This document shows positions 16,251-23,880 of a stretch of 64,000 nucleotides of DNA, piece after piece. The position numbers and the translations under genes were made by a program. Positions within the stretch are counted from its first letter, which is position 1. Every line of letters begins with the position of its first letter. The stretch lies in NCBI RefSeq assembly GCF_014647975.1, contig NZ_BMQF01000004.1, positions 1 through 64,000 on the forward strand, written 5' to 3'. The notes below the pieces were generated by a model. That model did not search any database. It worked only from the letters and a program-made list of their open reading frames with translations, and was not told where the DNA came from. Origin of the DNA: Streptomyces fumigatiscleroticus (GTDB lineage Bacteria > Actinomycetota > Actinomycetes > Streptomycetales > Streptomycetaceae).

Positions 16251-17240
16251 ATGACATGGCTGATCACCGGCGGTGCCGGATACATAGGGGCACATGTGGC
16301 GCGGGCCATGGCGGACGCCGGGGAGCGCGTCCTGGCGCTGGACGACCTGTCGTCCGGAGTCGCCGCCCGGCTGCCGGCCGGGGTGCCGCTCGTCCACGGC
16401 TCCTCACTCGACGCCGGCCTGCTGAAGCGGCTGCTGGCCGAGCACCGGGTGACCGGTGTGGTGCACCTGGCCGCGCGCAAGCAGGTCGCCGAGTCCGTCG
16501 CCCGGCCGGGGCACTACTACGCCGAGAACGTCGGCGGTCTCGCCACCCTGCTGGACGCGGTCGCCGAGGCCGGGATCAGGCGCTTCGTCTTCTCCTCGTC
16601 GGCGGCCGTGTACGGCGACCCGGGCCTGGACCTGATCACCGAGGACGCCCCCTGCGCGCCGGTGAACCCCTACGGCGAGACCAAGCTGGCCGGCGAGTGG
16701 CTGGTACGGGCGGCGGGCCGGGCGCACGGCATCGCCACCGTGTGCCTGCGCTATTTCAACGTCGCGGGCGCCGCGACGCCGGAACTGGCGGACACCGGCG
16801 TCTTCAACATCGTCCCGATGGTCTTCGACCGGCTCACCCGCGACGAGGCCCCGCGGATCTTCGGCGACGACTACCCGACGCCGGACGGCACCTGCGTCCG
16901 CGACTACATCCACGTCGCCGACCTGGCCGAGGCACATCTCGCGGCGGCCCGGCGGCTCACGGACGAGGGCGTCCACGGCGATCTGACGCTGAACATCGGG
17001 CGCGGCGAGGGCGTCTCGGTGCGGGAGCTGATCACGGTCATCGGCGAGGTGACCGGCGACCGGCGGCCGGCCGTCGTGGAAGCACGCCGCCCCGGGGACG
17101 CGCCGCGTGCGGTGGCCTCGGCCGCCCGGGCCGCCCGGGAGCTGGGGTGGACCGCGCGGCACGGGGTGCGCGAGATGGTCGCATCGGCATGGCAGGGCTG
17201 GCTTCTGCACCACGCCGGGCCGGCCTCCGCCACGCCTTGA
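16251..17240 (+). CDS. galE: UDP-glucose 4-epimerase-like NAD-dependent sugar epimerase
   Basis: A 329-residue extended short-chain dehydrogenase of GalE type. The NAD motif GGAGYIGAH is at residue 7, SSSAAVYG holds the catalytic Ser, YGETK the catalytic Tyr/Lys, and RYFNVAGA and RDYIHVADLAEAH are GalE signatures. It interconverts UDP-hexoses at C4. The ATG at MTWLITGG is set by the family start and a GGGTGGG stretch upstream. It is divergent from the CDP-alcohol cluster, so it may supply a sugar nucleotide to the glycosyltransferase there, but this is inference; it could be one of several epimerases in the genome. Confidence 0.85.
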   Translation: MTWLITGGAGYIGAHVARAMADAGERVLALDDLSSGVAARLPAGVPLVHGSSLDAGLLKRLLAEHRVTGVVHLAARKQVAESVARPGHYYAENVGGLATLLDAVAEAGIRRFVFSSSAAVYGDPGLDLITEDAPCAPVNPYGETKLAGEWLVRAAGRAHGIATVCLRYFNVAGAATPELADTGVFNIVPMVFDRLTRDEAPRIFGDDYPTPDGTCVRDYIHVADLAEAHLAAARRLTDEGVHGDLTLNIGRGEGVSVRELITVIGEVTGDRRPAVVEARRPGDAPRAVASAARAARELGWTARHGVREMVASAWQGWLLHHAGPASATP

Positions 17241-17242
17241 TC

Positions 17243-17277
17243 GCTCTGACCAGCGTATCGTTTCCGCAGGTCAGAGC
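17243..17277. promoter_or_regulatory. 9-bp inverted repeat between epimerase and metal exporter
   Basis: GCTCTGACC and its exact complement GGTCAGAGC are separated by 17 bases, starting 2 bases after the epimerase stop and ending about 90 bases before the CDF exporter. It could be an operator for a metal-responsive repressor of the exporter or a weak terminator for the epimerase gene; the long loop and lack of T-run make an operator more likely. Confidence 0.4.
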
Positions 17278-17366
17278 AGATGACAACGGTGTTCACGGTC
17301 GCGTTGCCCGATACCCCCCGCCCGTAGTTCACTGAACTCCCTGACGGATCACAGGAGGCGGCTTCC

Positions 17367-18314
17367 ATGGGGGCTGGGCACGACCACGGGCACGCGCACG
17401 GCGGGCACGGCGCGCACGGCGGCGGTACGGCCACCGCGGCGTACCGGGGCAGACTCCGGGTGGCGCTGTCGATCACGCTCACCGTGATGGTCGTCGAGAT
17501 CGTCGGCGGGGTGCTCGCCGACTCCCTCGCGCTCGTCGCCGACGCGGCCCACATGGCGACGGACGCCCTGGGGCTGGGCATGGCACTGCTGGCGGTCCAC
17601 TTCGCCGGCCTGCCGCCCAGCGACCGGCGCACCTTCGGCTACGCCCGCGCGGAGATCCTGGCCGCCCTGGCCAACTGTCTGCTGCTGCTCGGGGTCGGCG
17701 GCTACGTTCTGTACGAGGCCGTCCACCGCTTCGTCACGCCGGCCGGCACCGAGGGCGGGCTGACGGCCGTGTTCGGCGTGGTCGGCCTGGTGGCCAACAC
17801 GGTGTCGCTGGCGCTGCTGATGCGCGGCCGGGACGAGAGCCTGAACGTGCGCGGGGCGTTCCTGGAGGTGGCGGCGGACGCGCTGGGCTCGCTCGCGGTG
17901 ATCGTCTCGGCGCTGGTGATCCTGGCCACCGGCTGGCGGGCCGCCGACCCGATCGCGTCGCTCGTCATCGGCCTGATGATCGTGCCGCGCACCTGGCGGC
18001 TGCTGCGCGAGACGCTGGACGTCCTGCTGGAGGCGGCGCCCCAAGGTGTGGACATGGCGAAGGTGAGGGCGCACATCCTCGCGCTGGACGGCGTGGAGGA
18101 CGTCCACGACCTGCACGCCTGGACGATCACCTCCGGCATGCCGGTGCTCTCCGCGCACGTGGTGGTCAGCTCCGAGGTGCTGAGCGTGATCGGTCACGAG
18201 AAGATGCTGCACGAGCTCCAGGGCTGTCTGGGCCACCACTTCGACGTGGAGCACTGCACCTTCCAGCTGGAGCCGGGCGGGCACGCGGAACACGAGGCGC
18301 GCTTGTGCCACTGA
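17367..18314 (+). CDS. cation diffusion facilitator (CzcD/ZitB-type) metal exporter
   Basis: A 315-residue CDF transporter. The N-terminus is His-rich (HDHGHAHGGHGAHGG), a likely metal-binding tail. Six membrane segments follow, with the intramembrane metal sites ADSLALVADAAHMATD (TM2) and EVAADALGS (TM5), both with the HxxxD/DxxxD pattern expected for zinc-type CDFs. The C-terminal cytoplasmic domain contains DVHDLHAWTI, typical of CzcD. It should export Zn2+ or Co2+ in exchange for protons. AGGAGG lies about 9 bases before the ATG. Confidence 0.92.
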   Translation: MGAGHDHGHAHGGHGAHGGGTATAAYRGRLRVALSITLTVMVVEIVGGVLADSLALVADAAHMATDALGLGMALLAVHFAGLPPSDRRTFGYARAEILAALANCLLLLGVGGYVLYEAVHRFVTPAGTEGGLTAVFGVVGLVANTVSLALLMRGRDESLNVRGAFLEVAADALGSLAVIVSALVILATGWRAADPIASLVIGLMIVPRTWRLLRETLDVLLEAAPQGVDMAKVRAHILALDGVEDVHDLHAWTITSGMPVLSAHVVVSSEVLSVIGHEKMLHELQGCLGHHFDVEHCTFQLEPGGHAEHEARLCH

Positions 18315-18372
18315 GGCACGAAGGGCCATTGAGGGGCACGGCGAGCTGCTGAGGCACGAAGGGCCATTGAGG
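18311..18372. repeat. two identical 24-base direct repeats at the end of the CDF gene
   Basis: The 24 bases starting CTGAGGCACGAAGGGCCATT occur at 18311 and again at 18349, spaced 38 bases apart; a third partial copy follows (TGAGGCACCAAGG). The first copy contains the stop codon of the CDF exporter. The rest of 18315-18640, before idi, holds no supported gene. Confidence 0.7.
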
Positions 18373-18640
18373 CACCAAGGGGCGCGCACCGTAGAAAACG
18401 CGCCGGGGAACGCAGCCCTCCGGCGCGCGCCCGCGTCCTGAACCCCACAGCACCGGCCCGCGCGATTCCTCGTTCCCGGGGCCGGGCACGATCATCTACC
18501 GGGCCCCCGTTCCGGCCTTCCGCCGGTGCCGCCCACGGCCCGCGCCGCCGCGCGCGGGACATGCGGGCGCGCCGGGAAGTGCCGGGAGTGCCGGATTCGT
18601 GCGGCACACTGGGGGCGCAAGACCGAGGCGAAGGATGGGT

Positions 18641-19234
18641 ATGCCGATCACACCTGCCACCGCGACGCACACTCCGTCGAACGGCACCGCAGACGCGATT
18701 TTGCTGGAACTGGTCGACGAGAACGGCGTGACGATCGGCACCGAGGAGAAGCTCGCCGCGCACCGGGCGCCCGGCCTGCTGCACCGCGCCTTCTCCGTGT
18801 TCCTCTTCGACGAGCGCGGCCGGCTGCTGCTCCAGCAGCGGGCGCTGGGCAAGTACCACTCCCCCGGCGTGTGGTCCAACACCTGCTGCGGCCATCCCTA
18901 CCCCGGCGAGGCACCGTTCGCGGCAGCGGCCCGGCGGACGTACGAGGAGCTCGGTGTCTCCCCGACGCTGCTCGCCGAGGCGGGCACGGTGCGCTACAAC
19001 CACCCCGACCCCGACTCGGGCCTGGTGGAGCAGGAGTACAACCATCTCTTCGTCGGCCTGGTGCAGTCGCCGCCGCGGCCGGATCCCGAGGAGGTGGCGG
19101 CGACGGCCTTCGTCAACCCGGCGGAACTGGCGGAACGGCACGCGCGGGACACCTTCTCGGCGTGGTTCATGACCGTGCTGGACGCGGCCCGTCCCGCGGT
19201 CAGGGAGCTGACGGGCACCTCCGCCGGCTGGTGA
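18641..19234 (+). CDS. idi: isopentenyl-diphosphate delta-isomerase, type I
   Basis: A 197-residue Nudix-type isomerase converting IPP to DMAPP. The catalytic Cys is in WSNTCCGHP (Cys near 87), the Nudix Glu set is around AARRTYEELGV, and the catalytic Glu is in VEQEYNHLF. Length equals the usual bacterial type I enzyme. The start at MPITPAT has AAGGA five bases upstream; another ATG two codons earlier is possible. It lies near the hopanoid and CDP-alcohol genes and would balance isoprenoid precursors for them. Confidence 0.94.
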   Translation: MPITPATATHTPSNGTADAILLELVDENGVTIGTEEKLAAHRAPGLLHRAFSVFLFDERGRLLLQQRALGKYHSPGVWSNTCCGHPYPGEAPFAAAARRTYEELGVSPTLLAEAGTVRYNHPDPDSGLVEQEYNHLFVGLVQSPPRPDPEEVAATAFVNPAELAERHARDTFSAWFMTVLDAARPAVRELTGTSAGW

Positions 19235-19240
19235 GGGGTC

Positions 19241-19747
19241 TTACCGCACCCCGGCGGGTTTGAGCGGCAGGGCGGCCCAGATCACCTTGCCGCCGCTCGC
19301 CGTGTGCGCCACGTCGCACCCCCCGCCGGCCTCCTCGGTGATCTCCCGCACCAGCAGCAGTCCCCGGCCGCCGGTCTGCGCGTGGTCGGCCTCCAGCGCG
19401 GTCGGCCGGTAGGGGTGGTCGTCCTCCACGGAGACCCGGACCCACTCGGACCCGACGGCCACCTCGACGGCCAGCGTCGGCGACAGCAGCGCGGCATGCC
19501 GTACGGCGTTCGTGACCAGCTCCGAGACGATCAGCAGCAGGCTGTGGATCAGGTCGTCCGAGGCCGGTACGCCCTGGCGCAGCAGCAGGTCCCGCACGGC
19601 GTGCCGGGACTGCGGGACGGAGGCGTCGACGGCGGGAGCGGTGAACCGCCAGACGCCCTCGTACGGCAGCGGGTCCGCGGGCCCGGCATCGAGGGGTGCG
19701 CGCGCACCCTCTGGGCGTGGGCCGGGCCCGCGCCCGTGGTCTTCCAT
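19241..19747 (-). CDS. anti-sigma-factor-type ATP-binding protein (HATPase, RsbW-like)
   Basis: A 168-residue protein with the histidine-kinase-like ATPase fold used by Streptomyces RsbW/SpoIIAB relatives. The N-box is SELVTNAVRHA and the G-box GGRGLLLVREI; no kinase phosphoacceptor domain is present. It may act as a serine kinase or anti-sigma regulator; target unknown. Start codon uncertain: ATG at MEDHGRG is used, but an in-frame GTG at 19780 and ATG at 19870 would add 11 or 41 residues. It converges on idi with a 6-base gap. Confidence 0.75.
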   Translation of the reverse strand: MEDHGRGPGPRPEGARAPLDAGPADPLPYEGVWRFTAPAVDASVPQSRHAVRDLLLRQGVPASDDLIHSLLLIVSELVTNAVRHAALLSPTLAVEVAVGSEWVRVSVEDDHPYRPTALEADHAQTGGRGLLLVREITEEAGGGCDVAHTASGGKVIWAALPLKPAGVR

Positions 19748-19922
19748 CGTCCGGTCGCCACCCTTGCGCTCGATTGTCACCACACCCTTGAGTGTTGGGA
19801 ACGAGCCGCTCCGACCCCAAGGCCTGAACACAAGTCGGCGGGTATCGAACACTTCTGAACGTTGCAGCATGACGCAGTCGTAAGCGGGACTGCTCCTGTC
19901 CCGGTTGTGCCGACTCGGCGAA

Positions 19923-20534
19923 CTATTCGGGTTGTACGGGTTTGGCGGCGGTCCCGGCGGCGCCCCGGCCGGAGACCATGCCGACGATCCGGCGTCCGCC
20001 GTAGCCCGTCGCGATCAGGCCGAGGCCGTCGAAGAGCAGGGCGAGCGAGAAGAAGCAGCCGATGACGTACTGGCTGCTGCTCGGCCAGGAGATCAGCACC
20101 AGGACGCCCAGCAGCAGACCGAAGGCTCCCTGCACCAGCGTCCAGCCGAACTGCGGGCCGCGCACCACCAGGCTGCCGGCCAGCCGGAAGACCCCGCCGG
20201 TGAGGAAGAGCAGCGCGGCGAACATGGTCAGCGCCTCGGCCGCCGCCCCGGGCTTGCCGATGATCACGACGCCGGCCGCGAGGTTCAGGGCGGCGACCAC
20301 CGCGCCGAGCCGGAAGAAGCCGGTGCCGCGCGCCTGCACCGCGTGCAGCAGTCCGACCACGCCGCCGGTCAGCAGCAGCCAGCCGAAGAGCAGCATCGAG
20401 GTCAGGGTGGCGACACCGGTGTGGACGAGGCCGACCAGCCCCGCCAGGACCAGGATCACGCCGAGCACCGCGAGCCGGCCGAAGTCCCGGCTCAGCCGGG
20501 CCGCCTCACCCCCGGATCCGGTGGACTCGGCCAT
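19923..20534 (-). CDS. HdeD-like (DUF308) membrane protein
   Basis: A 203-residue integral membrane protein with about six hydrophobic segments (for example LAVLGVILVLAGLVGLVHTGVA in parts, LLFGWLLLTGGVVGLLHAV, ALTMFAALLFLTGGVFRLAG and GAFGLLLGVLVLISWP). The pairwise repeated LFxGxxLLxGGVxxLxxA pattern is that of HdeD/DUF308 proteins, linked in enterobacteria to acid stress. Role in Streptomyces unknown. GAGGAGG lies 6 bases before the ATG. It is divergent from the enoyl-CoA hydratase gene. Confidence 0.85.
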   Translation of the reverse strand: MAESTGSGGEAARLSRDFGRLAVLGVILVLAGLVGLVHTGVATLTSMLLFGWLLLTGGVVGLLHAVQARGTGFFRLGAVVAALNLAAGVVIIGKPGAAAEALTMFAALLFLTGGVFRLAGSLVVRGPQFGWTLVQGAFGLLLGVLVLISWPSSSQYVIGCFFSLALLFDGLGLIATGYGGRRIVGMVSGRGAAGTAAKPVQPE

Positions 20535-20646
20535 CGGCACCTCCTCAGTCCTGTTTCTCCTTCTGTTTCCCTTTGTCCGCCGGGTGTCCCGCCCGCGGGA
20601 CACCCTTGCCGATCGACTGCCCAGCGCTGCGGATACCATCCGCCGC

Positions 20647-21402
20647 ATGGAGCCGCAGCTGCTGCACAGCGTCACCGACTCGGTGGCCACCGTCGTCATC
20701 CGGCACCCGGCCAAGCGCAACGCGATGACGGCCGAGATGTGGCGGGCGCTGCCGCCGCTGCTCGACGGCCTGGCCGCCGACCCGGCGGTCCGGGCGCTGG
20801 TGCTCACCGGCGAGGGCGGGACGTTCTGCGCCGGGGCCGACATCTCGACGCTGCGCGGCTCGCCGGAGGAGGCGCAGCGGCTCTCCGTGCGCGCGGAGGA
20901 GGCGCTGGCCGCCTTCCCCAAGCCGGCGCTGGCGGCGGTCCGCGGCCACTGCGTGGGCGGCGGGGCGCAGCTGGCGGCCGCCTGTGATCTGCGGTTCGCC
21001 GAGGAGGGGGCGCTGTTCGGGGTGACGCCGGCGAAGCTGGGGGTCGTCTACGCGGCGTCCGCCACCCGGCGGCTGGTGTCCCTGGTGGGACCGGCCACCG
21101 CCAAGTACCTCCTCTTCTCCGGTGAGCTGATCGACGCGGCGCGGGCGCTGCGCACGGGCCTGGTCGACGAGGTGCTCCCCGAGGGACGGCTCGGCGAGCG
21201 CGTCGCGCAGTTCACGCGGATCCTGGTCTCCCGCTCGCAGCTGACGCAGGCCGCGGCGAAGGAGTTCGCCGACGGGCGCAGGGACCGGGAAGGTCACTGG
21301 GCGGCTCAGGCGCGCGGCAGCGGCGACACCGCGGAGGGGGTCGCCGCCTTCCTGGAGCGCAGGCAGCCGCGCTTCACCTGGGGTGTGCCTACGTCAGGAT
21401 GA
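20647..21402 (+). CDS. enoyl-CoA hydratase/isomerase family protein
   Basis: A 251-residue crotonase-fold protein. The oxyanion-hole stretches are FCAGADIST near residue 60 and VRGHCVGGGAQLAAACDLRFA near 98; PAKLGVVY follows. The second catalytic Glu position of true hydratases (PExxLG) is occupied by PAKLG here, so the reaction is uncertain: it may be an isomerase, decarboxylase or other crotonase. Start set by ATG at MEPQLLH, as family members begin here. Its 3' end overlaps the DJ-1/PfpI remnant on the other strand by 14 bases. Confidence 0.85.
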   Translation: MEPQLLHSVTDSVATVVIRHPAKRNAMTAEMWRALPPLLDGLAADPAVRALVLTGEGGTFCAGADISTLRGSPEEAQRLSVRAEEALAAFPKPALAAVRGHCVGGGAQLAAACDLRFAEEGALFGVTPAKLGVVYAASATRRLVSLVGPATAKYLLFSGELIDAARALRTGLVDEVLPEGRLGERVAQFTRILVSRSQLTQAAAKEFADGRRDREGHWAAQARGSGDTAEGVAAFLERRQPRFTWGVPTSG

Positions 21403-21576
21403 CGTGCCCGCGGGTGCGGAGGTGTGCGCCGAGGTGTGCCGGGGCCTTGTCCGGGGAGCCCGCGTCGTAGGGCGGCTGCGGGTCGTACTCCGTCAGCAGC
21501 TGAACCGCCTGGGCGTGTCCGTCGCCGGCGATCCTGCCGAGCAGGGTGAGGCCCATGTCGATCGAGCGGATCAGCG
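21389..21576 (-). pseudogene. C-terminal remnant of a DJ-1/PfpI-family gene
   Basis: A minus-strand frame ending at 21389 encodes a tail with EYDPQPPYDAGSPDKAP, a C-terminal motif of stand-alone DJ-1/PfpI proteins (isonitrile-hydratase-like). Only about 60 codons are recognisable; the open frame can start at an ATG at 21556, but there is no ribosome site and no N-terminal DJ-1 core. Upstream the frame runs into the 3' end of the GlxA-type regulator in another frame. It is best read as what is left of a gene deleted between the regulator and this point. Confidence 0.55.
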
Positions 21577-22536
21577 CGCGGCCGCCGGGCGGAAACGGCG
21601 GCGGTATTCGGCCGGGGCCGTGCCGAGGGTCTTGACGAAGGCGCGGCGCATCGCCTCGGGGGTGCCGTAGCCGCTGGCGCGGGAGATCTCCTCGACGCCG
21701 TCCCGGGTGTCCTCCAGCAGACGGCGGGCGTGTTCCAGGCGGACCCGGTCGACGTAGCGGCCCGGGGTCGTGCCGGTCTCGGCCCGGAAGGCGCGGGCGA
21801 AGTGCCGCGGCGAGAGCCCGGCGCGGGCCGCGAGGGCCTCCACGCTCAGGTTCCCGGCGGGGTGCTCGGTGATCCACTGCTGGACGTCCCGGAGGGGTTC
21901 GCGCCGTGCGGTCTGGGCGGCGAGCTGGGCGCTGAACTGGGCCTGGTTGCCCGGCCGGCGCAGGAAGACCACCAGGTGACGGGCGACGCTGAGGGCGACG
22001 TCGCGGCCCAGGTCCTCCTCGACCAGGGCCAGCGCGAGGTCGATGCCACAGCTGACGCCGGCCGACGTGGCGATGTGCCCGTCGCGCACGAAGACGGGCT
22101 CGGGTTCGACGGTGACGGCCGGGTGACGGCGCGCGAGGGTGTCGCAGTACGCCCAGTGGGTGGTGGCCCGGCGGCCGTCCAGCAGGCCCGCCCCGGCGAG
22201 CAGCACCGCGCCGGTGCAGACGGAGACCAGCCGCTCGGCCCGCGGGCCGTGCTCGCGCAGCCAGGCGAGCAGGCGCGGGTCGGGCCGCCGGGTGCCCCGG
22301 CCGCCGGGGACCAGCAGGGTGTGCGGGTCGGGGCTGTCCGCGAGGGCGCCGTCGGGTACGAGGGTCAGGCCGCTGGAGGTGCGCACGGGCGCGCCGTCCA
22401 GCGAGGCCGTACGGATGCGGTAGGTGCCCGGGGTGCGGGTCTCCGCCCCGGCGAAGACCTCCACCGGGCCGGTGACGTCGAGGCTCTGCACCCCGTCGAA
22501 GAGGACGACGAGAAGGGTTCGCTGCGCCATGCGCAT
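21571..22536 (-). CDS. GlxA-family transcriptional regulator (DJ-1/PfpI domain plus AraC HTH)
   Basis: A 321-residue regulator. Residues 5-180 are a DJ-1/PfpI-type domain with the nucleophile-elbow stretch RLVSVCTGAVLLAGAGLLDG; residues 220-318 are an AraC-type double HTH (LSVEALAARAGLSPRHFARAF, then RRLLEDTRDGVEEISRASGYG and RRAFVKTLGTAPAEYRRRF). GlxA-type regulators often control adjacent DJ-1/PfpI or hydratase genes; here only a remnant of such a gene is left downstream. Two close ATGs (22536 and 22530) are possible starts; neither has a good ribosome site. Confidence 0.9.
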   Translation of the reverse strand: MRMAQRTLLVVLFDGVQSLDVTGPVEVFAGAETRTPGTYRIRTASLDGAPVRTSSGLTLVPDGALADSPDPHTLLVPGGRGTRRPDPRLLAWLREHGPRAERLVSVCTGAVLLAGAGLLDGRRATTHWAYCDTLARRHPAVTVEPEPVFVRDGHIATSAGVSCGIDLALALVEEDLGRDVALSVARHLVVFLRRPGNQAQFSAQLAAQTARREPLRDVQQWITEHPAGNLSVEALAARAGLSPRHFARAFRAETGTTPGRYVDRVRLEHARRLLEDTRDGVEEISRASGYGTPEAMRRAFVKTLGTAPAEYRRRFRPAAAR

Positions 22537-22656
22537 GATTCTCGGCCGGTTCGGGAGACGGCCGCAATGACGAGTTCCCCGCCTTTCCTGCCATCCGGCC
22601 CGCTGTCCGGTCGTACCCCCTGGAGCAGGTACTGACTGGTCGGTAACGTGCCTGTC

Positions 22657-23526
22657 ATGACTACCGCCACCCTGGAATCCCGCGCCGGCCGCCGCTGCCA
22701 CAACGCGCTCAACTCCCTGCACTCCACGCACTACTTCTCGCCCGATCTGGGCACGGAACTGGCCGCGCTCGGCGTCACCGACCCGCGGGCCGTCAACTTC
22801 GCGGTGCGGGCCGCCGCGCTGGGACCGGTCGGCGCCGGCACGGTGGCGGCCACGTTCTACAACTACAAGTACGCGCTCGTCGCCCGGCACGTCCCCGCCG
22901 TCTGGGAGATCGCCACGCCCGCACAGGTCCTGGCCGCACGCGCGCGTGCCGTCGACGCGACGCTGCGCCGTCTGCTGGGCGAGGAGGCTCTCGCCTCGGC
23001 GGAGATGGCGGAGGCTGCCCGTCTCGCGCTGCGCGCCGCCGAGGCCTGTTCGCGCAGCGCCCGGCCGCTGTACTCCGCCCATGCCGACCTGCCCGTACCC
23101 GACGAGCCGCACCTGGCCTACTGGCACGCCGCGACCCTGCTGCGCGAGCACCGGGGCGACGGGCACCTCGCCGCGCTGATGTCCGCCGGTCTCGACGGTC
23201 TGGAGGCGGTGGTGACCCACACGGCGACCGGCAAGGGCCTGGCGCCCAGGTGGGTGCTGACCACCCGGGGCTGGACCCAGGAGGACTGGGACGGGGCGGT
23301 GGCGCGGCTGCGGGCACGCGGACTGCTCGACGACGGCGGCGAGTTGACCGAGCGGGGCGTCGCGCTGCGCGAGGAGATCGAGCGGGAGACGGACCGGCTG
23401 GACGCGGCGCCGTACGAGCATCTGGGCGCGAAGGGCGTGGCACGTCTGACGGAACTGGCGGGGGCGTTCGCACGCGCCGCGCTGGCCGCGGGGGCCTTTC
23501 CGGCCGATCTGATCGGCAAGGGCTGA
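22657..23526 (+). CDS. SCO6745-family (SalK-like) protein
   Basis: A 289-residue soluble protein matching, from memory, the actinobacterial SCO6745/SalK family: SLHSTHYFSPDLGTELAALG near the N-terminus, a helical middle with YWHAATLLREHRGDGHLAAL, and a C-terminal winged-helix-like part (LTTRGWTQEDWDGAVARLRA...LTERG). The winged helix suggests nucleic-acid or regulatory function but the family is uncharacterised. ATG at MTTATL is used; a GTG three codons earlier is also in frame. It is divergent from the GlxA-type regulator. Confidence 0.8.
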   Translation: MTTATLESRAGRRCHNALNSLHSTHYFSPDLGTELAALGVTDPRAVNFAVRAAALGPVGAGTVAATFYNYKYALVARHVPAVWEIATPAQVLAARARAVDATLRRLLGEEALASAEMAEAARLALRAAEACSRSARPLYSAHADLPVPDEPHLAYWHAATLLREHRGDGHLAALMSAGLDGLEAVVTHTATGKGLAPRWVLTTRGWTQEDWDGAVARLRARGLLDDGGELTERGVALREEIERETDRLDAAPYEHLGAKGVARLTELAGAFARAALAAGAFPADLIGKG

Positions 23527-23643
23527 ACGGCGGCGGCCGGAGGGGGCCGCGCGGCGGACCGGCTGACGGGAGCATGTTCAACCGTTGACGAGGTACCCGG
23601 TCCTCATCCGGTCAGATCGGCCGGGACAGGAAAGGAGAGACAC

Positions 23644-23775
23644 GTGTTCCGTGCGATCGCAGACGTGCTCCGCCAGATCGGTTCGGCCATCGCGACGGTG
23701 GTGACGCTCCCCTTCCGGGCCCTGGCCCGGCTGTTCGGCGGTGCCTCGTCCACCGCGCGCGGCCACCGGGCCTGA
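23644..23775 (+). CDS. LPFR-motif small protein
   Basis: A 43-residue gene starting at GTG with an AAAGGAGA ribosome site about 5 bases upstream. The product begins MFRAIADVLRQIGSAIATVV and contains TLPFRALARLFGG, the LPFR motif that names this Streptomyces small-protein family (from memory). It is amphipathic with a basic C-terminus and may sit at the membrane surface; function unknown. It stands alone, 105 bases before tex. Confidence 0.7.
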   Translation: MFRAIADVLRQIGSAIATVVTLPFRALARLFGGASSTARGHRA

Positions 23776-23880
23776 GATCCCGCCCGCCGCGTACCGGCCA
23801 GGGTGCGGCCCTGATCCCCGATGGTCGGCGCGACCTGCCACAATTGCCGCGCAACCTCAGTGAGAAGGCGGTACGGGATC

